64,000 bases of DNA from Lachnoclostridium sp. An76 (GTDB lineage Bacteria; Bacillota; Clostridia; Lachnospirales; Lachnospiraceae), in contig NZ_NFHL01000006.1 of the NCBI RefSeq assembly GCF_002161355.1, forward strand, positions 1 to 64,000, written 5' to 3'. The notes below the pieces were generated by a model that saw only the letters and a program-made list of their open reading frames with translations, had not been told where the DNA came from and made no database searches. The translations under genes were made by a program, and so were the position numbers. Positions 53,701-62,494 of the stretch are shown here, one piece after another. Positions within the stretch are counted from its first letter, which is position 1. Each line of letters opens with the position of its first letter.

Positions 53701-55030
53701 TGAGCTGTACGCTGTCCACGGTCTGGTTCTTGATCTTGATACATTTCATATCCTGGCCGCCGATATCCAGGATGCAGTCCACATCCGGCTCGAAGAATGC
53801 CGCCGCATAATAGTGGGCGACTGTCTCTACCTCTCCCTCATCCAGCATGAGCGCTGCCTTGATGAGCGCCTCTCCGTAACCGGTGGAGCAGGAGTGGACG
53901 ATCTCCACGCCTTCCGGGAGCTGGGCATAGATATCCTTGATCGCCCCGATGGTCGTTCCAAGAGGATCGCCGTCATTGTTGTGGTAGAAGGAGTATAAGA
54001 GCGTCCCGTCCTCGCCGACCAGGGCTGCCTTTGTGGTCGTGGATCCCGCGTCGATGCCGAGAAATGCCTTCCCCTTGTAAGTGGCAAGATCCTTAACCGG
54101 CACCTGGTGTTTTGCGTGGCGCGCGGTAAATTCTTCAAATTCTTCGGTCGTCGCAAAGAGCGGGTCCAGACGCTCCACTTCGATCTCCATCTGGATACGG
54201 TTCTCCAGACGGTTCTGGAGCTCGCGCAGTGCCACCGGGGTATCCTTCTTTGAATTCAGCGCGGAACCGATGGCTGCGAACAGGTGGGAATGGTTCGGCG
54301 CGATAATGTGTTCGTCATCCAGCTTCAGCGTGCGGATGAAAGCCTCTCTCAACTCAGAGAGGAAGTGCAGCGGCCCTCCGAGGAACGCCACATGTCCCCG
54401 GATCGGCTTGCCGCAGGCAAGGCCGCTGATCGTCTGGTTTACCACTGCCTGGAAGATCGACGCCGCAAGGTCCTCCTTGGAGGCCCCCTCGTTGATCAGA
54501 GGCTGGATATCAGACTTTGCAAACACACCGCAGCGTGCCGCGATGGAATAGAGCGCCTGGTAATTCTTCGCGTACTCGTTGAGGCCGGATGCATCCGTCT
54601 GGAGCAGGGACGCCATCTGGTCGATAAAAGAACCGGTACCTCCGGCACAGACTCCGTTCATACGCTGCTCTACATTCCCGCCTTCAAAATAAATGATCTT
54701 GGCATCCTCACCGCCAAGCTCGATGGCAACGTCTGTCTGCGGCGCGTAATCCTGGAGCGCAGTGGATACCGCGATGACCTCCTGGACAAATGGCACGCCC
54801 AGGTGCTTGGCCAGTGTCAGGCCGCCGCTCCCGGTGATGACCGGAGAGACCTGGATGGGGCCCAGCTTGTAGAGAGCCCGTCCTAAAAGGTCGGAGAGTG
54901 TCTCCTGGATATTGGCAAAATGCCGCTCGTAATCGGAGAAGAGTACTTCATTTTCTTCATCCAGAATCGCAATTTTAACTGTAGTGGAACCGATATCGAT
55001 CCCGAGAGTATGTAATTCTTTCAGACTCAT
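50783..55030 (-). CDS. Giant 2-hydroxyacyl-CoA dehydratase activase-like fusion protein
   Basis: A 1415-residue protein. Two BadF/BadG-type ASKHA ATPase domains lie at about 1-290 and 320-600 ([20 protein letters not shown] and [20 protein letters not shown]), each with a cluster-ligand-like Cys region ([16 protein letters not shown] and [16 protein letters not shown]). A DUF2229 domain follows (from about 650, [15 protein letters not shown]), then an HgdB-like region with [12 protein letters not shown] and [18 protein letters not shown]. The layout matches large Firmicutes proteins of unknown substrate that combine activator and dehydratase-like parts. RBS GGGGA is 8 bases upstream. Exact reaction unknown. 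Confidence 0.88.
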   Translation of the reverse strand: MSLKELHTLGIDIGSTTVKIAILDEENEVLFSDYERHFANIQETLSDLLGRALYKLGPIQVSPVITGSGGLTLAKHLGVPFVQEVIAVSTALQDYAPQTDVAIELGGEDAKIIYFEGGNVEQRMNGVCAGGTGSFIDQMASLLQTDASGLNEYAKNYQALYSIAARCGVFAKSDIQPLINEGASKEDLAASIFQAVVNQTISGLACGKPIRGHVAFLGGPLHFLSELREAFIRTLKLDDEHIIAPNHSHLFAAIGSALNSKKDTPVALRELQNRLENRIQMEIEVERLDPLFATTEEFEEFTARHAKHQVPVKDLATYKGKAFLGIDAGSTTTKAALVGEDGTLLYSFYHNNDGDPLGTTIGAIKDIYAQLPEGVEIVHSCSTGYGEALIKAALMLDEGEVETVAHYYAAAFFEPDVDCILDIGGQDMKCIKIKNQTVDSVQLNEACSSGCGSFIETFAKSLNYTVEDFAHEALYAQNPIDLGTRCTVFMNSKVKQAQKEGASVADISAGLAYSVIKNALFKVIKVSSASELGNHIVVQGGTFYNNAVLRSFEKIADCEAIRPDIAGIMGAFGAALIARERYTDCEGTTMLSIEDIKNLEYSTTMTKCRGCTNTCRLTINHFSGGRKFITGNRCERGLGKEKSKNTMPNLFDYKFHRYFDYEPLSEEEAKRGVIGIPRVLNMYENYPFWFTFFTKLGFRVVLSPASTRKIYELGIESIPSESECYPAKLAHGHVQWLINKGVKHIFYPSIPYERNEFEEANNHYNCPIVTSYPENIKNNMDPIVHGEVDFIHPFLSFQSEETISYRLIEELGKKFSLSDSEIKAAVHDAWNELAACREDMRRKGEETIKFLNETGNRGIVLAGRPYHIDPEVHHGLPEMINSYNIAVLTEDSVSHLHQVERPLNVMDQWMYHSRLYAAANYVKTTENLDLIQLNSFGCGLDAVTTDQVAEILTNSDKIYTTLKIDEVNNLGAARIRVRSLLAAIRVREQKKAERTIRPSSIEKVPFTKEMRKTYTILCPQMSPIHFELLEPAFKAAGYKIEVLPNDNRQAVDMGLKYVNNDACYPSLIVVGQIMDAILSGQYDTDHLAVIISQTGGGCRASNYIGFIRRALKKAGYAHIPVISINLSGLEANPGFKITLPLAVRIAYAAVFGDIFMKCVYRMRPYEAVPGTTNAMHRKWVGVCQKFVSEGYPSRRKFKKLCRDIINDFDNIETLDIRKPRVGVVGEILVKFLPAANNHLVDLLEAEGAEAVVPDLIDFMQYCFYNQNFKVSHLGFKKSKAFVGNLGIKAVEWLRAPATKAFAESKHFDPPAHIEDLAKMASEIVSIGNQTGEGWFLTGEMLELIHSGAGNIVCTQPFACLPNHVVGKGVIKELRRLHPHSNIVAIDFDPGASEVNQLNRIKLMLSTAFKNLEAQE

Positions 55031-55236
55031 TGTATAATCCCCAATCTTTTGTACTAAAATTTATATGAGTTCTTTCTTATTAAATGCATTCACGCATTCT
55101 GCAACAAACTACATTATACGACACGGATTTTGAAAAAACAATTGTTATTATTATGCGCGTTTTGAAAATAATTCCTGTTATTATGGATATTTTATATAAA
55201 GATGAGGTTAAACCTCTGAAAAGGAAAAACATCTAT

Positions 55237-55265
55237 TTGACAAACAAAAAGCCGGACGTTACAAT
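55237..55265 (+). promoter_or_regulatory. Promoter of the rhomboid-like gene
   Basis: TTGACA (55237-55242), 17 bases, TACAAT (55260-55265). It lies in the 286-base AT-rich divergent region; the minus-strand promoter of the activase gene was not pinned down. Confidence 0.75.
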
Positions 55266-55315
55266 TGTATCGATTGTTATCATTTTGAATTCCATATGTA
55301 AGGAGAAGGATCGAT

Positions 55316-56161
55316 TTGAACTGGCTGGACAAATTAGAGAGGAAACTGGGACGTTTCGCAATACCGAACCTGACAGTCTATCTTCTGGCAGGCTATGTCA
55401 TAGGATTCGGCGTGATGTATCTGATGCCTGAACTGCTGGGCTGGATCACCCTGGAACCGATGCTGATCGTAAGAGGGCAGGTGTGGAGACTCATTTCGTG
55501 GGTGCTCGTCCCGCCGACAACGAGACCGATATCGCTCCTGTTCCTTGTGCTCCTGTATTATTCGCTGGGAACAGCACTTGAGCGCACCTGGGGGACATTC
55601 CGATATAATGTATATATTTTTTCCGGGCTGCTCTTTACCGTGCTTGGCGTGTTTATCCTCTATGCGGTATACTTTTTCGGCTTTCATATAGAGCTGCCGC
55701 TTTCTATGGCGGGAATGGTCAGCACGAATTATATCACCATGTCCATTTTCCTGGCGTTTGCTGCGATCTACCCGGAGATGGAAGTATATCTGTATTTTAT
55801 CCTGCCCATCAAGATGAAGTGGATGGCGCTCGTATATGCAGCGATGGCGCTGTACTACTTTATCCGCGGTGGAGTCGTTACCCGTGTGGCGATCGCTGCC
55901 TCGCTTTTGAACTTTGTGATCTTCTTCCTGTCCTCGCGGAATATGAGGAGATTTTCTCCGAAGGAGAGGGCGCGCAAGGCAAAATTCAAACGGCAGTCAG
56001 CCCCTCATATGCACTATTCCAACGGGGCGAAACACCGCTGCGCAGTGTGCGGGAGGACTGAGCTTGACGATCCGTGCCTGGAGTTCCGTTTCTGCTCGAA
56101 ATGCAACGGGAATTACGAATACTGCCAGGATCATCTGTTCACGCACGAGCATGTGAAATAA
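55316..56161 (+). CDS. Rhomboid-like membrane protein with a C-terminal zinc ribbon
   Basis: A 281-residue protein with about six membrane segments (residues about 18-210) in a rhomboid/derlin-like layout, including VRGQVWRLISWVLVPP and YYSLGTALERTWGTFRYNVY. The catalytic Ser (GxSG) and His of active rhomboids are not seen, so it is likely a pseudoprotease. A basic linker leads to a C-terminal zinc-binding tail with CAVCGRTE, CLEFRFCSKC and YCQDHLF. The start is a TTG at 55316 with AAGGAGAAGG upstream. Such fusions occur in Lachnospiraceae; the role is unknown. Confidence 0.78.
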   Translation: MNWLDKLERKLGRFAIPNLTVYLLAGYVIGFGVMYLMPELLGWITLEPMLIVRGQVWRLISWVLVPPTTRPISLLFLVLLYYSLGTALERTWGTFRYNVYIFSGLLFTVLGVFILYAVYFFGFHIELPLSMAGMVSTNYITMSIFLAFAAIYPEMEVYLYFILPIKMKWMALVYAAMALYYFIRGGVVTRVAIAASLLNFVIFFLSSRNMRRFSPKERARKAKFKRQSAPHMHYSNGAKHRCAVCGRTELDDPCLEFRFCSKCNGNYEYCQDHLFTHEHVK

Positions 56162-56195
56162 CCGGAAGGACAGACGGAAAATCTGCATAGTTGAT

Positions 56196-56226
56196 AAAGC
56201 AGACGCAATACGCATCTGCTTTTATA
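56196..56226 (+). terminator. Terminator between the rhomboid-like gene and pyk
   Basis: AAAGCAGACGC pairs with GCATCTGCTTT (one G-T pair), followed by TATATATTTATT. Confidence 0.7.
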
Positions 56227-56261
56227 TATTTATTATTTTGAAAAGGAGAGTATCAGGATTA

Positions 56262-57698
56262 ATGAAAAAGACAAAAGTTGTTTGCACCATGGGACCTAAC
56301 ACGAATGACAGAGAGCTTATGAGGAAGCTGATCGAGAACGGCATGGACGTGGCACGTTTTAATTTCTCGCACGGCGACCACGAAGAGCAGAAAGGCAGGA
56401 TGGACCTGCTCAAAGAGCTGAGGGCTGAGCTTCATACGAATACTGCGATCCTTCTTGACACAAAAGGACCGGAGATCCGCACCGGCGTGCTCAAAGACGG
56501 AAAGAAGATCACCCTGGAAACAGGAGCTCAGTTTACACTGACTGTGGACGAGATCGTGGGAGACCAGGACAGGGTGTCCATCACTTATGACGGGCTCGTG
56601 CAGGATGTGGATCCGGGCAAGCTGATCCTGATCGACGATGGTCTGATCGGTCTGAAAGTCATCTCCAAGACAGAGAGAGACATTGTCTGTGAAGTCGTCA
56701 ACGGCGGTGAGCTGGGAGAGAAGAAGGGCGTGAATGTGCCGAACGTGGCAGTGCGCCTTCCTGCGATCACAGAGAAGGACAAGGATGATATCCGTTTCGG
56801 CGTGGAGCAGGGGATCGACTTTATCGCTGCATCTTTTGTGAGAAATGCGGAATGCGTACTTGAGATCAAGGCGTATTTGAAAGAACTGGGCGCTCCGTTC
56901 ATCCCGATCATCGCGAAGATCGAGAATGCGGAAGGGATCAAAAATATCGATGAGATCATCCGCGCGGCGGACGGCATCATGGTTGCCCGCGGCGACCTGG
57001 GCGTGGAGATCCCGGCTGAGGAAGTGCCTTACCTGCAGAAAATGCTGATCCAGAAGTGCAACAGCAACTTTAAGACCGTTATCACTGCTACACAGATGCT
57101 GGATTCTATGATGCGCAACCCGCGCCCGACAAGAGCGGAAGTGACGGACGTTGCCAATGCGGTGTATGACGGCACAGATGCGGTGATGCTCTCCGGAGAG
57201 ACTGCACAGGGAAAATATCCGCTGGAAGCGCTCCAGATGATGGTGCATATCATCGAGAGTACGGAGCAGCATCTGGATTATGAAACAATGCTGGACAAGA
57301 CAGGCGGTCATCTGAAGAGAGGGCTGGACAGTGCGGTCGGTTATTCTTCCGTGCTGGCTGCTTCGAACCTGAATGCGAAATGCATCATCACACCGTCTGT
57401 CTCAGGAGCTACTACGAGAGTAGTATCCAACCTGAGGCCGAGACAGCTCATCCTCGGGGTTACTCCGAATGAGAGGACATTAAGAAGAATGTCCATCTAC
57501 TGGGGCGTAGTACCGATCAAGTCCAGAGAGTTCAATACCACAGACGATATCTGTGACGGAGCGATCGAGCTGGCAAAAGTGAAACAGTATGTGGAGACAG
57601 GAGATGTCGTGGTGCTCACAGCGGGCATCCCGTCCCCGAATGTGAAGCAGGAGCGCAGCGCGGCCAGCAATATGATGAGGATCGCGACAGTAGAGTAA
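56262..57698 (+). CDS. pyk: Pyruvate kinase
   Basis: Last ATP-forming step of glycolysis. Motifs are TKVVCTMGPNTNDRELMRKL, ARFNFSHGDHEEQ, ILLDTKGPEIRTG, IIAKIENAEGIKNIDEI (catalytic Lys), VARGDLGVEIPAEEV, TATQMLDSM and SGETAQGKYPLEA. At 478 residues it lacks the extra C-terminal PEP-utiliser domain found in some Bacillus enzymes. The ATG at 56262 lies 12 bases after AAAGGAGAG, a rather long spacing; an upstream in-frame start at 56238 would remove it. Separate from the gap-pgk-tpiA-gpmI cluster. lysA follows 40 bases downstream. Confidence 0.97.
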   Translation: MKKTKVVCTMGPNTNDRELMRKLIENGMDVARFNFSHGDHEEQKGRMDLLKELRAELHTNTAILLDTKGPEIRTGVLKDGKKITLETGAQFTLTVDEIVGDQDRVSITYDGLVQDVDPGKLILIDDGLIGLKVISKTERDIVCEVVNGGELGEKKGVNVPNVAVRLPAITEKDKDDIRFGVEQGIDFIAASFVRNAECVLEIKAYLKELGAPFIPIIAKIENAEGIKNIDEIIRAADGIMVARGDLGVEIPAEEVPYLQKMLIQKCNSNFKTVITATQMLDSMMRNPRPTRAEVTDVANAVYDGTDAVMLSGETAQGKYPLEALQMMVHIIESTEQHLDYETMLDKTGGHLKRGLDSAVGYSSVLAASNLNAKCIITPSVSGATTRVVSNLRPRQLILGVTPNERTLRRMSIYWGVVPIKSREFNTTDDICDGAIELAKVKQYVETGDVVVLTAGIPSPNVKQERSAASNMMRIATVE

Positions 57699-57738
57699 GT
57701 CAGGAAGATGATCAGGATACGAGAAGGAGAAGAGAAAA

Positions 57739-59013
57739 ATGAACAAAAGACCGTTTGTGACAAAGGAACAGATCGAGGAGATCGTAAAAACATATCCCAC
57801 ACCGTTCCATCTTTATGATGAGAAGGGGATCAGAGAGAATGTAAAAGCATTAAAGGAAGCATTTGCATGGAATGAGGGGTATAAGGAGTATTTCGCGGTC
57901 AAGGCAACGCCCAATCCGTTCCTGATCCAGATCCTGAAGGAGTATGGCTGCGGCTGCGACTGTTCTTCCTATACGGAACTTATGCTCTCTGACGCTATGG
58001 ATATCAGGGGAGAGGACATCATGTTCTCATCCAATGACACGCCGGCCGAGGATTTTGCCCTTGCGGCAAAGCTGGGCGCGATCATCAACCTGGATGACAT
58101 CACCCATATTGATTTCCTTGAGAAGACGATCGGGTATATCCCGGAGACGATCAGCTGCCGCTACAATCCGGGCGGGCTGTTCAAGATCAGCAATGACATC
58201 ATGGACAACCCGGGAGATGCAAAATACGGGATGACCACGGAGCAGATCCTGGAAGCATACAAGATCTTAAAGAGCAAGGGCGCGAAAGAGTTCGGGCTCC
58301 ACGCATTCCTTGCCAGCAATACAGTGACCAATGACTACTACCCGATGCTCGCGAAAGTGCTCTTCGAGCAGGCGGTGCGCCTGTCAAAAGAGGCCGGAGT
58401 GCACATTAAGTTCATCAATCTTTCCGGCGGGATCGGGATCCCGTACCGGCCGGATCAGGAGCCGAACGATATCCGTGCCATCGGTGAGGGAGTCAGGAAA
58501 GTGTACGAGGAAGTGCTCGTCCCGGCGGGGATGGGCGACGTGGCGATCTACACGGAGCTGGGCAGATACATGATGGGGCCTTACGGCTGCCTTGTGACAA
58601 AAGCCATCCACGAGAAACATACCCACAAGGATTACATCGGCGTGGACGCCTGTGCGGTCAACCTGATGCGCCCGGCGATGTATGGGGCATATCACCACAT
58701 CACAGTGCTCGGCAAAGAGGACGCTCCCTGCGACCACAAATATGATGTGACCGGATCCCTGTGTGAGAATAATGATAAGTTCGCCATTGACCGGATGCTC
58801 CCGGAAATCGAGATCGGCGATTACCTTGTGATCCATGACACAGGCGCGCACGGGTTTGCCATGGGTTACAATTATAACGGCAAGCTGAAATCAGCGGAGC
58901 TTCTCCTGAAAGAGGACGGCAGTGTGCAGCTGATCCGCCGTGCGGAGAAACCGTCGGATTATTTCGCTACATTCGACTGCTTTGAGATCGGGAAGAAGCT
59001 GCTTGGAAAGTAG
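57739..59013 (+). CDS. lysA: Diaminopimelate decarboxylase
   Basis: PLP enzyme of fold type III, 424 residues, giving L-lysine from meso-diaminopimelate. The PLP-lysine is in EYFAVKATPNPFL, the phosphate-binding glycine loop reads INLSGGIGIPYRP, and the substrate/dimer Cys region is TGSLCENNDKF, with IGDYLVIHDTGAHGFAMGYNYNG following in part. It differs from textbook LysA (SGGIG instead of GGGLG), and relatives act on carboxynorspermidine, but length and motifs favour LysA. GAGAAGGAGAAG precedes the ATG. Likely co-transcribed with pyk. Confidence 0.9.
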   Translation: MNKRPFVTKEQIEEIVKTYPTPFHLYDEKGIRENVKALKEAFAWNEGYKEYFAVKATPNPFLIQILKEYGCGCDCSSYTELMLSDAMDIRGEDIMFSSNDTPAEDFALAAKLGAIINLDDITHIDFLEKTIGYIPETISCRYNPGGLFKISNDIMDNPGDAKYGMTTEQILEAYKILKSKGAKEFGLHAFLASNTVTNDYYPMLAKVLFEQAVRLSKEAGVHIKFINLSGGIGIPYRPDQEPNDIRAIGEGVRKVYEEVLVPAGMGDVAIYTELGRYMMGPYGCLVTKAIHEKHTHKDYIGVDACAVNLMRPAMYGAYHHITVLGKEDAPCDHKYDVTGSLCENNDKFAIDRMLPEIEIGDYLVIHDTGAHGFAMGYNYNGKLKSAELLLKEDGSVQLIRRAEKPSDYFATFDCFEIGKKLLGK

Positions 59014-59020
59014 AAAAATG

Positions 59021-59049
59021 TTGCAATGAGATATTACTGGTGATATAAT
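59021..59049 (+). promoter_or_regulatory. Promoter of tRNA-Leu
   Basis: TTGCAA (59021-59026), 17 bases, TATAAT (59044-59049). A GC-rich inverted repeat (TCCGGCTTC/GAAGCCGGA, 59054-59076) lies between it and the tRNA and may guide 5' processing. Confidence 0.7.
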
Positions 59050-59079
59050 AAAATCCGGCTTCCATAAGAAGCCGGACGT

Positions 59080-59159
59080 GCCGCTGTGGCGGAATTGGCA
59101 GACGCACTTGACTCAAAATCAAGCGGGAAACCGTGCCGGTTCGAGTCCGGCCAGCGGCA
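59080..59159 (+). tRNA. tRNA-Leu (CAA)
   Basis: Acceptor GCCGCTG (59080-59086) pairs with CAGCGGC (59152-59158), with A as discriminator. The anticodon loop CTCAAAA gives anticodon CAA (Leu, codon UUG), with stem CTTGA/TCAAG. A variable arm and the T arm GCCGGTTCGAGTCCGGC are present. The 3' CCA is not encoded. Confidence 0.96.
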
Positions 59160-59170
59160 TTTACAGGTTT

Positions 59171-59205
59171 GGCTCTCCAGCTTTTCGGCTGGGGAGCCTT
59201 TTTTC
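59171..59205 (+). terminator. Terminator of tRNA-Leu
   Basis: GGCTCTCCAGC (59171-59181) pairs with GCTGGGGAGCC (59188-59198) and is followed by TTTTTT. Confidence 0.9.
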
Positions 59206-59268
59206 ATATATGTATAACCGGCTTGGTTTATGTTTAAGGATCGTAATATCTGAATGGAGGGAAAGTAC

Positions 59269-59505
59269 ATGTTTCAGGGAAAACAGTTGTGGTCACAGGC
59301 GGGGCCCAGGGGATCGGAAAGTGTATTGCAGATGAATTCCGCAGGAACGGGGCGCGTGGGCAATCCAATGGGTATCGCCAACATGGTGCTGTACCTTTGC
59401 TCGGATAAGGCGGGATTCATTACCGGGGAGAATATCTGTATTGACGGCGGGATGACCCGGCAGATGATCTACCACGGGGATTTTGGATGGTCACTGGAAG
59501 GGTGA
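59269..59505 (+). pseudogene. SDR-family oxidoreductase, frameshifted and internally deleted
   Basis: After one missing base near 59284, the sequence reads VVVTGGAQGIGKCIADEF, the classical SDR start with TGxxxGIG. It then jumps directly to the SDR C-terminus (GNPMGIANMVLYLCSD, GFITGENICIDGGMTRQMIY), so about 150 codons of the middle, including the catalytic YxxxK, are gone. A ribosome binding site (TGGAGG) and ATG persist, so a scrambled 78-83-residue peptide could be made. Two separate lesions mark it as a genuine pseudogene. Confidence 0.85.
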
Positions 59506-59680
59506 GACGGACAGAAGAAACCGGAGAATGGGGAATCTGGTAAATTTTGTATATAATGTATACATGTATACATGCGATGAGAACTTGTGATTGCCATTTT
59601 TGACAGAAAATGTTATGGTTAAATCGTATCAGTATCTATATCCATAAATAATTAATAAGGTCAAGGAGGGAAGTAAACAG

Positions 59681-61513
59681 GTGATAAAAAGAAACAAATT
59701 ACTGATATGCGCGCTCGCTATGTCCATGGTATTTACAATGATGCCGGGGATGACGAGTAAAGCAGCCGGGGCTGAGGGGGAGACAGAAGCCGCGGTATCA
59801 GACATTCAGGACGAGAACAGCCAGCGTCTTGAAGAGGTTACGGCAATGGATGAGGACGGAGCTATCCGTGAGATCGCTGATGTGGACGGTACAGTCGATG
59901 AGGCGGACGGGGCAGATGGGATCGCGTTGTTCGCAATGCGTTCTTCCAGTCCCCAGGTAGTGAATTTTAATACAAAAGGAAATGCTGTGACTAATTATAC
60001 AGATGAGGACACCGGGAGCTCAGGGTACACAAACGGAGCTTATGGCGCGGATGCGGCATATCTGGGCATGACTTCTGATGGAAAGATCCGCTTCATGCTC
60101 TCTGGGGTGACCGGGACGGTCAGTGCATCTGATGTTCAGCTCGTAGATTACAGCTCTGTGGCAGATCATGTAAGTTACTATACAGTATCATCAGGAAAAC
60201 TGATCCACTATATCTCTCAGGATCTGGAAAAAGCGCCCACATCTGCTGTGAACAACGGCACTGCGCCGTCTTATTTAAGTGAAGGCGTGAAATACTACAG
60301 TTACGACGGGCATTATTTTTATACAGATTACAGTGTAATGCTCACGGATTATCAGAGCGGGGCGGACGGAGCGTCAGCTGTGAATGCGGGCAGTCCGTTC
60401 AGCAATTATTTTCAGTTCCTGGATATGAATCTTTCCACAGGCTACAGCGGGGACGAGCTTGACAGCATCTTGAACGCAGCAATGGCAAATGCCGGCGTGG
60501 ACCAGGCTGCTTCTAAGCTGACAGGAACAGGAAACAGTTTTGTGAAATACCAAAATACATATTCTGTAAATGCACTGCTGTCCCTCGGGATCGCGATCAA
60601 TGAGAGCGCATGGGGAACGAGCAGCATCTGCCTGACAAAGAATAACATTTTCGGACTCAATGCAGTAGACAGTTCGCCGGATGATGCATATGCATTTCCG
60701 AGTATTGACGGCTGTATCCGTGAATTTATGGATTACCAGATGGCAAATGCTTATCTGAAGGACGGACAGTGGTCCAATCATGGGGAATATCTTGGCAATA
60801 AAGGCGGGGGGATCAATGTGAGCTATGCTTCTGATCCATACTGGGGAGAGAAGGCAGCAGCACATGCCTGGAACCTTGATACGCTCGGCGGCGGCAGAGA
60901 TTATCTCAGCGGGACCGGCGGAGCAGAGGATCCGGTGACACCGCCGCCAACGACGGAGGAACCGACAACACCGCCTCCGACGACAGAGGAACCGACAACA
61001 CCGCCGCCAACGACGGAGGAATCAACAACACCGCCGCCAACGACGGAGGAATCAACAACACCGCCGCCAACGACGGAGGAACCGACGGCACCGCCGACGA
61101 CGACTACAGGGGAACCGACGACACTGCCGCCAACGACAGAAGAAACGACACCACTGCCGTCGACAGACGGGACGGTGACGGGATCGCCGTCGGATGAAAC
61201 AGTGACAGTGACGGAACCGCCGGCAAATGAAACAGTGACGGCTGCGCCGCAGACTGGGTCGGAGCCCTCTGACGAAACAGCGGAAACGACAGCGGAACCA
61301 AAAGCGGAACCGGCAGGGGTACAGACACAGCCGGCTAACAGCGCCGTGACGATAACGCCGAAGGCGGAGACGCAGCCGACAGACACTGCGGTCAGATCTC
61401 CGAAGACCGGTGATGCGGCAGATGCAGCACTGTGGATCGCACTGGCCGGAGTGTCAGGCGTGCTGCTGATCACTGCGTTGTCAGTGAATACAGCGAAGAA
61501 AAGGATAAAATAA
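59681..61513 (+). CDS. Wall-anchored glucosaminidase-domain surface protein
   Basis: A 610-residue secreted protein. Signal peptide KRNKLLICALAMSMVFTMM, cut after about residue 30; acidic region; a central glucosaminidase (FlgJ/GH73-like) domain (about 250-410) with the catalytic glutamate in LGIAINESAWGTSSICLTKN and NIFGLNAVD. Next come proline/threonine repeats (PPPTTEEPT-type, about residues 420-490), a Thr/Pro stalk, and a sortase motif SPKTGD with membrane helix and KKRIK tail. It probably trims peptidoglycan during growth or separation. The GTG start follows AAGGAGGGAAG. Confidence 0.88.
   Translation: MIKRNKLLICALAMSMVFTMMPGMTSKAAGAEGETEAAVSDIQDENSQRLEEVTAMDEDGAIREIADVDGTVDEADGADGIALFAMRSSSPQVVNFNTKGNAVTNYTDEDTGSSGYTNGAYGADAAYLGMTSDGKIRFMLSGVTGTVSASDVQLVDYSSVADHVSYYTVSSGKLIHYISQDLEKAPTSAVNNGTAPSYLSEGVKYYSYDGHYFYTDYSVMLTDYQSGADGASAVNAGSPFSNYFQFLDMNLSTGYSGDELDSILNAAMANAGVDQAASKLTGTGNSFVKYQNTYSVNALLSLGIAINESAWGTSSICLTKNNIFGLNAVDSSPDDAYAFPSIDGCIREFMDYQMANAYLKDGQWSNHGEYLGNKGGGINVSYASDPYWGEKAAAHAWNLDTLGGGRDYLSGTGGAEDPVTPPPTTEEPTTPPPTTEEPTTPPPTTEESTTPPPTTEESTTPPPTTEEPTAPPTTTTGEPTTLPPTTEETTPLPSTDGTVTGSPSDETVTVTEPPANETVTAAPQTGSEPSDETAETTAEPKAEPAGVQTQPANSAVTITPKAETQPTDTAVRSPKTGDAADAALWIALAGVSGVLLITALSVNTAKKRIK
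60940..61150 (+). repeat. Threonine/proline-coding tandem repeats
   Basis: About six copies of a 30-33-base unit (CCGCCAACGACGGAGGAA core) encode PPPTTEEPTT repeats in the wall-spanning part. Nearly identical units suggest variation in copy number. Confidence 0.85.
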
Positions 61514-61577
61514 GCATATGGTGTATGCCATATGCGTGGAACTGATCAACATATTATGAATCTAGATACATGATATC

Positions 61578-61624
61578 AAGGCTGCTGCCCTGCGGATGGA
61601 TAACCGCAGAGCAGCAGCCTTTTC
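61578..61624. terminator. Terminator after the glucosaminidase gene
   Basis: AAGGCTGCTGCCCTGCGG pairs with CCGCAGAGCAGCAGCCTT, followed by TTT. It is A-flanked on the other side and could also serve the converging HAD gene. Confidence 0.85.
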
Positions 61625-61663
61625 AGTACAGAAAATATACAGAAAGACCCGATTGGGAAGTGT

Positions 61664-62284
61664 TTAAAGGAACATCCCGCAGAGATCGGAAAAACTGCGG
61701 ATCCTCCTCTCTGCATCCGGCACATCGCCGAAGCCGTATTCCGCGAAGATGAACGGGATCCCAGCCTCCCGGCAGGCGTCGGCATCACCCTGGGTATCGC
61801 CCACATATACCGGGTCTTTGAGCCCGTTCCTATCCATCAGCATACGGAGAGTCTGGCCTTTGGGCACCTGAGTCTCCCCAAAGCAGAGGTGGTCCCTGAT
61901 ATAGGACTCAAGACCGCCGCTCCTGACCGTTACTTCGATATATCCGCACTGGCAGTTGCTCACGATAAAGAGCGGGTACTTTTCAGCAAGTTTTTTGATC
62001 GTCTCGATGACACCGTTATAAAAAATGCCCGGGTGATCTTCCAGATAAAGATTCTCCTGTTCCATGCAGATCGTGAGGAGACGTTCTTTCTCCTCTTCCG
62101 GCATGCCGGGGAAAAGGATATTCCCGATCTCGGTCATTGTCTTCCCGAAAAGGCCGCTTAAGGTCCCGGCATCGATCGTGAGATCCAGGGAAGAGTTCTC
62201 GCGGATCGCCTGATTCCAGGAAGCTGCCACGGGATCTGTGGAGTCCCACAGCGTGCCGTCTATATCAAAAATAATTCCGTCCAT
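61664..62284 (-). CDS. HAD-family hydrolase (subfamily IA phosphatase)
   Basis: A 206-residue HAD phosphatase. Motif I GIIFDIDGTLWDSTDPVAAS, motif II FIVSNCQCGYIE (Ser), Lys in TQVPKGQTLRMLM, and motif IV PVYVGDTQGDADACREAG are clear. The Trp after DGTL and the general pattern resemble small phosphatases of phosphoglycolate or sugar phosphates; the substrate is not predictable. The ATG at 62284 has AAAGGAGTG upstream; the frame is open to 62386, but that part lacks family similarity. Divergent from polA. Confidence 0.87.
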   Translation of the reverse strand: MDGIIFDIDGTLWDSTDPVAASWNQAIRENSSLDLTIDAGTLSGLFGKTMTEIGNILFPGMPEEEKERLLTICMEQENLYLEDHPGIFYNGVIETIKKLAEKYPLFIVSNCQCGYIEVTVRSGGLESYIRDHLCFGETQVPKGQTLRMLMDRNGLKDPVYVGDTQGDADACREAGIPFIFAEYGFGDVPDAERRIRSFSDLCGMFL

Positions 62285-62494
62285 AGTCTGGTCACTCCTT
62301 TTACTGAATATAAGATTTCTGGATACAAGCCATGATGAGCAGATAAGAAGCAAGCTTTCTGCCGCATTATAATACCACAAAATCATCCTTTTAAAAAGAA
62401 GGTTTTTAGTGTATACTTTAGTAAGCTATGCGTTGTGCCGACGGCGGCGGGAATCCGGCTGGCCGACGGCTGCTATGGACGGAGGAAGATTTTG

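Noticed and set aside
60900-61160. CRISPR-like spacing of repeats
   Set aside because: The repeats are contiguous, codon-periodic and inside a protein gene; no CRISPR array or cas gene is present in the window.
60901-61473. Minus-strand serine/valine repeat frame opposite the glucosaminidase tail
   Set aside because: An artefact of the tandem repeats on the coding strand.
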